A stretch of DNA of 34,556 nucleotides from Rhodospirillaceae bacterium (GTDB taxonomy: Bacteria; Pseudomonadota; Alphaproteobacteria; Rhodospirillales; UBA2165). Shown here in pieces: positions 1-6,386 of the stretch. The position numbers and the translations under genes were made by a program. Each line of letters starts with the position of its first letter. The stretch's first letter is position 1. The notes beneath the pieces were generated by a model. That model saw only the letters and a list, made by a program, of their open reading frames with translations, made no database searches and was not told the origin of the DNA. Location: NCBI GenBank assembly GCA_018674495.1, contig JABHAA010000096.1, positions 1 to 34,556 of the forward strand, given 5' to 3'.

Positions 1-1
1 G

Positions 2-244
2 CAGGCGCTCGGCATCGCGTTCACCGTCGCTTCGCTGGCGCTGGGGGTAGGTCTAGCCAGTAACGGATTATATTCAGGTGCCTATCTAGGGTTTTCCGCC
101 TTTGCCGTGGCGCCGGCGCTGCTCGGCATGGTCGCCGGCCAACGCTTGCGCCGGAATTTGAGCGAGCGCCGCTTCCGCCAAGCGCTGTTCAGTGCGCTGC
201 TTATTATGGGCGTTTTTTTGGCGTTGCGGGCTTTTGTGCTCTAA
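2..244 (+). CDS. TauE/SafE sulfite/sulfonate exporter family protein, C-terminal fragment
   Basis: This is the open tail of a gene that begins before the window; about 80 codons are visible, ending in TAA at 242-244. The translation is very hydrophobic, with roughly three membrane segments. It contains the stretch GMVAGQRLRRNLSERRFRQA, a cytoplasmic Arg-rich loop typical of the last part of TauE/SafE (4-toluene sulfonate uptake/sulfite exporter) membrane proteins, followed by a final helix ending in LALRAFVL. Members of the family export sulfite or small organosulfur anions across the inner membrane. The stop codon overlaps the stop of the convergent hydrolase gene (minus-strand TAG at 241-243). 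Family is fairly sure; substrate is unknown. Confidence 0.75.
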   Translation, partial: QALGIAFTVASLALGVGLASNGLYSGAYLGFSAFAVAPALLGMVAGQRLRRNLSERRFRQALFSALLIMGVFLALRAFVL

Positions 245-756
245 CGCGGCCGCTCAATAAGATCGAAAATCCTGCCGATTTTCGGACCCGACAAATCGGG
301 GAGGAAATGGCCGTTGCGCTGTATAATTTCGAAATAGCGGTCCTGGCCCAATTTTTTTAGCCGGGCCACGGTTTTCTGCATACCTTCCTTCCAATAAAGA
401 TCACCGTCTCCGACGATCATTGTAATCTTCATGCCGCCAAGCCGGTCCAGGCGCCGGAAACCCTCGGGCGCTTCGGGAAATCCGGCAAGTGCGGTCAGAC
501 TTTGGAACAAGGCCGGGTTGCGGACTGCTACGGCGAAGGCGCTGACGCCGCCATTGCTGGACCCGGCAACGTGAAAACGGCCGCCTCGGACTTTGTAATT
601 TTTTGCTATGGCGGCAAGGAAGCCCGGTATGAGAGTAGTTCCGGATTTGTAAAAAGGTCTACCCTTGGGCGCCGCCGGGCTGACCACCACAAACCCCATT
701 TTTTCGGCACCGATGCCCCAAAAGCTGCGCAACCCGGCTTCGGTCATCGGGCGCAT
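241..756 (-). CDS. Alpha/beta hydrolase (esterase/PHB depolymerase-like), N-terminally truncated
   Basis: The 171-residue product carries a complete-looking hydrolase triad: nucleophile elbow GSSNGG with Ser67, an acid residue at Asp117 or Asp119 in the segment IVGDGDL, and His150 in RNGHFLP. What is missing is the usual first 70-100 residues with the opening beta strands, the HG oxyanion-hole loop and any signal peptide. The protein starts directly in the helix/strand leading to GFVVVSP. In the minus-strand frame the codon two before the ATG is a stop (760-762), so the frame cannot simply be extended, and no hydrolase-like peptide was found in the other frames upstream. It is probably a decayed remnant or an incompletely assembled gene rather than an active enzyme. 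Secreted esterases of this group cleave polyesters or feruloyl esters; the substrate here is unknown. Confidence 0.55.
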   Translation of the reverse strand: MRPMTEAGLRSFWGIGAEKMGFVVVSPAAPKGRPFYKSGTTLIPGFLAAIAKNYKVRGGRFHVAGSSNGGVSAFAVAVRNPALFQSLTALAGFPEAPEGFRRLDRLGGMKITMIVGDGDLYWKEGMQKTVARLKKLGQDRYFEIIQRNGHFLPDLSGPKIGRIFDLIERPR

Positions 757-789
757 AAATCATATTTTTCCTTCTCAGCCACGAAATAA

Positions 790-818
790 TTGACAGCCAT
801 CAATGAGATTATTTGCAG
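790..818 (+). promoter_or_regulatory. Possible sigma70-type promoter of the propeller gene
   Basis: A perfect -35 hexamer TTGACA lies at 790-795, about 115 bases before the propeller start. The -10 is poor: TTGCAG at 17-base spacing or TATTTG at 14-base spacing. The downstream leader also holds a small palindrome TTGGTTTACCAA and two GGATC repeats. This is a prediction from consensus only. Confidence 0.3.
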
Positions 819-909
819 ATTGGTTTACCAACCAAGAATGCTTCCGCTGCTTATCGCACTTGAGCGGATCCGAGATATCCCTGGATCATAATCGATAAGG
901 AGTTATCAG

Positions 910-2316
910 ATGAACATCCTAAGATTTACGCGATTGGCAGCCATCGCCGGTTTGGCGGCGGCCCTGATTTCCGGAGGCGCTACATCGTCCTTCGGCCAAA
1001 GTTCGACGGCGGATTGGACCACCTCCTGGGCCAAGAAGCTCGGTGTGAAACTTGAAGAAAGTTTAAATTCGCGCGGTCCTGACGCATGGAAATCGGCGGA
1101 CAATCCGCTGGTCTTCATTACCACCGAGGGCCCCGGCTATAGCGGATTGCTGAGCCGCACCAAGTTGCCCGGAGTTGTCGTCATTGACGCGGATTCACGC
1201 AAAGTGGTGACATCGCAAAATTACGACGTGCTGTCGTTCGGATGGAAAAGTGTCATGGAACCGCATGGCCTTGGCGTTTCCGGAGACGGCAAATGGATTT
1301 ATCTGCCCACCGGAGAAGGCTCGTTCGGTACCCGCGATAAAGGCCGGCTGCTGATCATCAATGCCAGAACCTTGAAACTGGACAAGGTTCTGAAATTGCA
1401 AAGCAACCCGCATCACGCCAAGTCATTCATCAATGGAGCCGGCAAATCCCTGGTGCTGGTTGAGAGCTTCATGGGCGGGCGTCAGCCAACCTTTATCCTC
1501 GACCCGGCGAATGACAACAAGGTGGTCGGCGGTGTCGAGAAATCGGTGGTTAACGGCAAGAGGTCAGGGCTTGGCTTCATTTCCCCCGATGGTGAGGAAT
1601 TGTTCATGGTCGTCGGCGGGCACCATTCGCCGCCCAAGACCCTCGACAAGAAGTCTTCTGCCGCCATCTATAGGATCGATACCAAATCATGGCAACGCAA
1701 AGGAATGGTATCGATTCCCGACGGAAATCCGATTTGGACATCGTTCTCTTCCGACGGGCGATTTGCCTATATCAGCGGCTCGCACGGTTCCAACGTGTTC
1801 AAATATGACCGTTCGGCCAATGAAATCGTTTCCTATTCTCGGTCAGGCGTGCTTGGGCCTTATGGAGCGCATCTGGGCTGGAAGGACCGTTTCCTGTATT
1901 CGGTGGGCAAGGGCGAAAGCTCCCATAACCGCGGCAAGGTGCTCGGTCTGGTTGATACCAAATTGATGGGGAAACCGCGCGGCAACTTCGGTATGGATCA
2001 GTTTACCACCAACTGCGTCCGCGGCGATCATGGGACCTTGCATCCCGATCCGGAAGCCAACGAGTTGTGGATCACCTGCAATTCCAGCTTCGAGGTCGTG
2101 GTTTTCGATCTCGATCAGCGCAAGGTGACGGCCCGTATCGCTATGCCCAACGGAGGCAGCACCCATTCCGGTGCATTCGTCAAATATGCGGGCTGGAACG
2201 GCGAAGTGCTTTCCGATCAGAACGGGCTTCAGGGCAATGCCCTGGCGCTCAAACGCAAACTTCTCGGGATGGCCGGCGCCCGGCCCAGCCTGCCGGATAC
2301 GGTCGAAAGGCATTAA
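910..2316 (+). CDS. Secreted YVTN/YncE-like beta-propeller protein
   Basis: The ATG at 910 follows a strong ribosome site AAGGAG (897-902) at 7-base spacing. Residues 1-29 form a Sec signal peptide (basic start, alanine-rich core, cleavage near SSFG/Q). The remaining roughly 440 residues show repeated blade-like units such as VVVIDADSRKVV, GRLLIINARTLKLDKVL, AAIYRIDTKSWQ and FEVVVFDLDQRKV, each followed by a short G/D-rich turn. This is the pattern of seven-bladed YVTN/40-residue propellers. Several histidines sit in conserved-looking motifs (MEPHGLGVS, NPHHAKSF, GGHHSPP, RGDHGTLHPD), which may bind a metal, but no known cofactor motif is recognised. It is the first gene of an exported redox operon with a cytochrome/cupredoxin protein and a CcdA-like membrane protein. 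It may be a periplasmic scaffold or a substrate-oxidising propeller. Fold likely; function unknown. Confidence 0.75.
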   Translation: MNILRFTRLAAIAGLAAALISGGATSSFGQSSTADWTTSWAKKLGVKLEESLNSRGPDAWKSADNPLVFITTEGPGYSGLLSRTKLPGVVVIDADSRKVVTSQNYDVLSFGWKSVMEPHGLGVSGDGKWIYLPTGEGSFGTRDKGRLLIINARTLKLDKVLKLQSNPHHAKSFINGAGKSLVLVESFMGGRQPTFILDPANDNKVVGGVEKSVVNGKRSGLGFISPDGEELFMVVGGHHSPPKTLDKKSSAAIYRIDTKSWQRKGMVSIPDGNPIWTSFSSDGRFAYISGSHGSNVFKYDRSANEIVSYSRSGVLGPYGAHLGWKDRFLYSVGKGESSHNRGKVLGLVDTKLMGKPRGNFGMDQFTTNCVRGDHGTLHPDPEANELWITCNSSFEVVVFDLDQRKVTARIAMPNGGSTHSGAFVKYAGWNGEVLSDQNGLQGNALALKRKLLGMAGARPSLPDTVERH

Positions 2317-2344
2317 AACTTGGGGCAAGTACAGTAAACCTTTG

Positions 2345-2378
2345 GGAGGGGCGGACGTTCCGTCCCTCCATTTTTTTT
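2345..2378 (+). terminator. Intrinsic terminator inside the redox operon
   Basis: An 11-bp stem (GGAGGGGCGGA / TCCGTCCCTCC, with one G-T wobble) closes a 3-base loop CGT and is followed after one base by eight T residues (2371-2378). It begins 28 bases after the propeller stop and ends 23 bases before the cytochrome start, leaving no room for a separate promoter between the two genes. It probably sets a lower expression level for the downstream genes by partial readthrough. Confidence 0.85.
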
Positions 2379-2401
2379 AACTGCCACCAAATCGGTACAT
2401 T

Positions 2402-3676
2402 ATGAATTTTCAGGACCAAATCCCCAATTTTCTGCACGGCGTTGCCAGGCTAACGGCTGTCCCAATGGTGTTAGCCGCCGTGTGGTTGGCCAATACACCC
2501 TTGGCAGCAGCTCAGACCACGGAAGAAATGATCAAGGCGGGAGAAAAAGTGTTCCGCACGGTGGCCGAGATCGGCTGTGCGTCCTGCCATGGCGATTATG
2601 CTGAGGGCGACAAGGGCATCGGCCCGTACAACCGGGGTGTCGGCGAGGAAAAAATCCGAGCCGCCATCAATTCCATTGAGGCCATGGAATTTCTCAAAGA
2701 GGAAATTCATGACCGGGAAATTAAACAGATCGCCGCCTATTATTACTGGCTGGGCGAATTGCAGTTGGTCAAGACATTGGCCAAGAGGGGCCGCTTCATT
2801 CCGGACAGCGTGCAGGTTTATCCGGGCACCAAAATTCAACTGGTGATCAACAATTCGAGCCCATTCCCGCGCAGCTTTGCCAGCGGCAATATGGGAATAA
2901 AACCACTCACCGTGCCGGGGCGCGAGTCTTCATATTTTGTTTGGGACGCGCCGCAGGAAGAGCGTGTCTTTACTTTGAGTTGCACCAATTGCCGGATCAA
3001 GGATCAGGCCCTTTCCATCGAAATTACCAAATCGGCGCGCAAACATTTTTCGCCTTCCGCCGGCAAGGTTGCGGCTGCCGCCAAGGCGCCGGCAAAGGTG
3101 GCCGCTGTGCGCCCGCCCGTGATCGCCGACCGCCAAGCTATAGAATTGGGGCGGGAGCTGTTTCTGACCGCCGGCGAGGTCGGTTGCGCCGCCTGCCATG
3201 GCCCCTATGCCGAAGGCGATGTCGGTATCGGCCCCTATAACAGGGGTTTTTCGGAATCCAAAATCAGGCGGGCAATCGCCAAAGTGCCGGTTATGCGGTT
3301 CCTGGCGGGGAAATTGAGCGACAAGCAAATCAAGCAGGTCGCGTCCTATTATCACTGGCTGGGTGGCCACAAGCTGGTCAAGACCGTGACCGTCGGAGGC
3401 AGGTTTTTCCCCGCTAGAATTGAGCTCCATCCGGGTACGCCAATCCAGCTGGTGATCGCAAACCGGGACCGTAAATCCCACGAATTCAAAGGCCCGGTTC
3501 TCGGGACTGTCCCTATCAGAATAGGTGCCCGGGATGCCGGTACGGTTGCCTGGGTAGCGCCGGCCACGGAAGGGCATTTCACCATCGGGTGTTCTGATTG
3601 CAGCGGCAAGTCTGCCAAACTCACCATTGAGGTGACAAAAAAGGCGGGCAAGTTCGTGCCCAACGGAGGGAATTGA
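2402..3676 (+). CDS. Periplasmic di-heme cytochrome c with two cupredoxin-like domains (internal duplication)
   Basis: The 424-residue protein has a signal peptide (cleavage near LAAA/QT, residue 37) and then the same module twice. Module one (about 40-225) has heme-binding CASCH at 59-63 followed by a cupredoxin-like beta sandwich ending in CTNC (194-197). Module two (about 240-424) has CAACH at 262-266 and CSDC (397-400). The halves align along their length, for example YAEGDKGIGPYNRG with YAEGDVGIGPYNRG, and IKQIAAYYYWLG with IKQVASYYHWLG. Each cytochrome part keeps a Met downstream (AMEFL, VMRFL) that could be the sixth heme ligand. The sandwiches resemble EfeO-type cupredoxin domains; a CxxC pair stands where a copper-binding loop would be, and only the second half has a nearby His (SHEF). 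It likely passes electrons in the periplasm. No good ribosome site precedes the ATG, so the start is less certain. Confidence 0.8.
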   Translation: MNFQDQIPNFLHGVARLTAVPMVLAAVWLANTPLAAAQTTEEMIKAGEKVFRTVAEIGCASCHGDYAEGDKGIGPYNRGVGEEKIRAAINSIEAMEFLKEEIHDREIKQIAAYYYWLGELQLVKTLAKRGRFIPDSVQVYPGTKIQLVINNSSPFPRSFASGNMGIKPLTVPGRESSYFVWDAPQEERVFTLSCTNCRIKDQALSIEITKSARKHFSPSAGKVAAAAKAPAKVAAVRPPVIADRQAIELGRELFLTAGEVGCAACHGPYAEGDVGIGPYNRGFSESKIRRAIAKVPVMRFLAGKLSDKQIKQVASYYHWLGGHKLVKTVTVGGRFFPARIELHPGTPIQLVIANRDRKSHEFKGPVLGTVPIRIGARDAGTVAWVAPATEGHFTIGCSDCSGKSAKLTIEVTKKAGKFVPNGGN

Positions 3677-3681
3677 GAACC

Positions 3682-5076
3682 ATGGGCGCCGGTTTACAGG
3701 CCATACAATTTCCCGGCGAACGCCGAAAAACCTCCAAGGGAATATTTGCCGGCCATCCGCGGCTCGCCATAGCAGTTGCGCTCATTGTCACAGTTGTCAT
3801 CGCCGCATCGTGGCTGGTCTTTCCCTATTTTATCGAAGGCCGGGATTTGCTTGGCGAGGTTGGAAGCACCGTCAAGTTTGAGCGCCTAGCCGCATCCGAC
3901 CAGGTCGCCAGGCTTTTGACCCGCCCGGCGGAAGGCCCCGGCGAAGCCGATGTCGACGTACTCTATGCGACACCGCGCTATTTTCAGGTTGCCGATAAGG
4001 GCGACAAGGTAGGCGAATACCGGCCCGATAAATACTTGGTATTCGTCATCATCGAAACGACCCATACGGTAAATCTTCCGCGCGCGCTGGCCCAGGCGGA
4101 ACTTATTGTCGATGGCGTTAGTCACGCCCCCGCCGATATAGATGGCCCGGCAAACGTGGACCACCATAGGGCCACGACGGTGCGGTTTGCGCGCCGCGAC
4201 GAAACGGGGCAACGGGTGATCGGCAAGGGCGCCGGCACCATGGAACTTCGCCTGACCAGCGCCTGGGACGCGGACAGCACGCCGCGATCCGCCGCCTGGG
4301 ATCTTCCCATCGCCTATCCCGACACATCGGTGCCCGACAGCATATGGTCGCCGATTTTATTGGTGGCTTTGTCGGCTGGGCTTTTATCGGCCGTGCTGAC
4401 GCCGTGCCTGTTGCAGTTACTGGTGGTTTATGTGGCCGCCATTGCCGGCGCTACTGCTAGCGCCAACCTGGATCGCGCGGGCCCAGGGAGATTGTTTGCT
4501 GCGGCCTTGGCCTTCGTTGCCGGCTTTGTTCTTTTGTACACCGCGTCCGGTGCGGTCATCGGCTATGCCGGGCGTGAGGCACAGTTTTTGTTTGCCGAAT
4601 GGACCCGCCCGGCCAGCATAGCCGCCGGCATCATCGTCATCGTTTTGGGTCTCTGGACCGGTATCCGGGCGCGGGCGCCGATAGTCTGCAAAATTCCTAT
4701 GCCCGCAGTGATCCATCGTTTTGACCAAGGGGGCGTGGTCCGCTCTGCGGCCCTGGCGGCGGGATTTTCGTTTGGCTGCATGGCTTGTTTTGGCGGCGCC
4801 ATCATCGCCACCTTGTTGGTCTATGTGGGGGCGCTGGGTAGCGCCAGCATCGGCGCCATGGTGATGTTCATGTTCTCCATCGGTGTCGCCATCCCGTTTC
4901 TGGCTGCGGCCCTGTTCCTGTCCAAGGTAACGCCCGCAATAGAGGGTATTGCCAGATATACACCATGGATTGGCTTTGCCAGCATGACCGTGATCGTCGC
5001 CTTTGGCGTCGTCCTGGTGACCGACAATTTCCACGTTTTAAGCATGGTGATCTACCCCTGGCTGGGGTTGAGCTGA
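3682..5076 (+). CDS. CcdA/DsbD-type membrane thiol reductant transporter with periplasmic domain
   Basis: This integral membrane protein has an N-terminal cytoplasmic tail and one membrane helix (around residues 25-48), a periplasmic domain of about 160 residues, then six to seven helices of the CcdA/DsbD transmembrane family. The two conserved cysteines of that family are visible in SAVLTPCLLQ and in SFGCMACFGG. CcdA and DsbD carry reducing power from cytoplasmic thioredoxin to the periplasm, where they keep heme-binding or metal-binding cysteines reduced. That fits its place after a di-heme, CxxC-containing protein. A TTG at 3673 overlaps the previous stop, but ATG 3682 is preferred because GGAGGG (3665-3670) is only 2 bases from the TTG and 11 from the ATG. 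No thioredoxin-like domain is fused, and the function of the periplasmic domain is unknown. Confidence 0.8.
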   Translation: MGAGLQAIQFPGERRKTSKGIFAGHPRLAIAVALIVTVVIAASWLVFPYFIEGRDLLGEVGSTVKFERLAASDQVARLLTRPAEGPGEADVDVLYATPRYFQVADKGDKVGEYRPDKYLVFVIIETTHTVNLPRALAQAELIVDGVSHAPADIDGPANVDHHRATTVRFARRDETGQRVIGKGAGTMELRLTSAWDADSTPRSAAWDLPIAYPDTSVPDSIWSPILLVALSAGLLSAVLTPCLLQLLVVYVAAIAGATASANLDRAGPGRLFAAALAFVAGFVLLYTASGAVIGYAGREAQFLFAEWTRPASIAAGIIVIVLGLWTGIRARAPIVCKIPMPAVIHRFDQGGVVRSAALAAGFSFGCMACFGGAIIATLLVYVGALGSASIGAMVMFMFSIGVAIPFLAAALFLSKVTPAIEGIARYTPWIGFASMTVIVAFGVVLVTDNFHVLSMVIYPWLGLS

Positions 5077-5090
5077 GCTACGGCCCGGTT

Positions 5091-6362
5091 CTACAAAGTG
5101 GCGGTCACATCGATCTGATAGCGGGCGCCAGCGGCGTTGATCATTGGCAAATGGGTGAACATGGAAGCCGGCGGGTGCGACAATAGACGCGGCGCGTGCG
5201 TCTGGTAAAAATCGAACTCGGCATCCCGCGCCGCCCGGTAGTCTTCGCCGGCTTTCAGCATCACTTCCAGTTTGACGATCTTGTCCATGGCGCTGTCGGC
5301 GCCTTCCAGCGCGGTGCGTACTTTTTCGAGGGCGGCGGTCACTTCGGCGCCGATGTCATCGGTGCCCGCATCGGCCCCGTCGCAGCCCGACAGGAACACC
5401 AGATGGCCCGCCGTGACGCTGGTTGCCGCTATTTCGGTGCCGGACCTGTGCGTATAGGCGAAATCCGGCGCGTTTTTGTCGATGACGCCGAACGCCTCCA
5501 CCTCGATCAGAAATTCCGGGCGCGGCAGCTCGGCGACAATGAAGGCGGTGCTGGCCGGCGGGCGGGCGAAGGCTTCCGGTGAATGTTTTTCAAAATAAGC
5601 GCGCTCCACTTGGCGGTATATCTCGAGCGCCTCGGCGTCTTTCACGAACACATTGGTCTTGGCGACGCTGGAAAGATCGCCGCCGGTTTCCTCCATGCCG
5701 ATCCTGATTTTTTCCAGGACCAGCTCCGACTGCTCGGCAATATCGTCGGTTTCGATTTTGACGCTGTCATGGTCCAGCGCCTGGCAGCCCGAAACAATCA
5801 CCAGATTGCCGGCCACCTGGGTGCGCGCAAACTTGGCGTGCTCCCGGGGTACATGCGGAAAGGCCAGCTCCTTGCCGGCCCAATATTCCGGATAATAGGT
5901 AACGGTCCAATCGGGCGCCTCCCGGTCGATGACGGCGATCACTTCGTATTCCAGCTTAAACTCCGGGCGCGCCAGGCCCGGCACCACCATCAGCGTCGCC
6001 GCCGGCGGCTGTTCTACCAGCATGGGCGCGTGCGCTTCGTAATATTCGGTTTCCGTTTTGCGTATCTCGCCATAATCATCCAAGCTGGTGATCAGAAAAT
6101 AGGTCTTGATGATGTTGCCCATGGTGGCGCCCGCCGTCTCCAACGCACCCCGCGCCAAATCGAGGGCGATATTGACCTGTTCGGCGGCGCTTTCCGGCGC
6201 CGGTGCGTCCGATGCCGGATCGCGCCCGGTGCAGCCCGACACAAACACCAAATTACCGACGACCATGCATTTGGCGAAGCGCGGATGCTCTTTCGGCACA
6301 TCAGGGTAGGCGAGCTTGGTCTCGCCCCAGTAATTCACATGATGGGTTACCTGCCAGTCCAT
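5091..6362 (-). CDS. Triple RidA/YjgF-family fusion protein
   Basis: The 423-residue protein consists of three consecutive RidA-like domains (about 1-145, 146-295, 296-423). Each has the family pattern of an early strand ending in SGC (Cys44, Cys193, Cys327), a long helix, and a closing strand after a PPA motif. RidA proteins are normally about 130-residue homotrimers that hydrolyse reactive enamine/imine intermediates; here the trimer appears to be encoded as one chain. The family's substrate-binding arginine in the PAR motif is Ala122, Ser271 and Ser400, and the usual SGQ is SGC in all three copies. Classical 2-aminoacrylate deamination is therefore doubtful. The start is supported by GGGGGAGG just upstream. 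It lies 24 bases after the molybdenum hydroxylase gene in the same operon, so it may act on an unstable intermediate of that pathway. Confidence 0.85.
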   Translation of the reverse strand: MDWQVTHHVNYWGETKLAYPDVPKEHPRFAKCMVVGNLVFVSGCTGRDPASDAPAPESAAEQVNIALDLARGALETAGATMGNIIKTYFLITSLDDYGEIRKTETEYYEAHAPMLVEQPPAATLMVVPGLARPEFKLEYEVIAVIDREAPDWTVTYYPEYWAGKELAFPHVPREHAKFARTQVAGNLVIVSGCQALDHDSVKIETDDIAEQSELVLEKIRIGMEETGGDLSSVAKTNVFVKDAEALEIYRQVERAYFEKHSPEAFARPPASTAFIVAELPRPEFLIEVEAFGVIDKNAPDFAYTHRSGTEIAATSVTAGHLVFLSGCDGADAGTDDIGAEVTAALEKVRTALEGADSAMDKIVKLEVMLKAGEDYRAARDAEFDFYQTHAPRLLSHPPASMFTHLPMINAAGARYQIDVTATL

Positions 6363-6386
6363 GATGCCTCCCCCTTTGAGCGTTGG

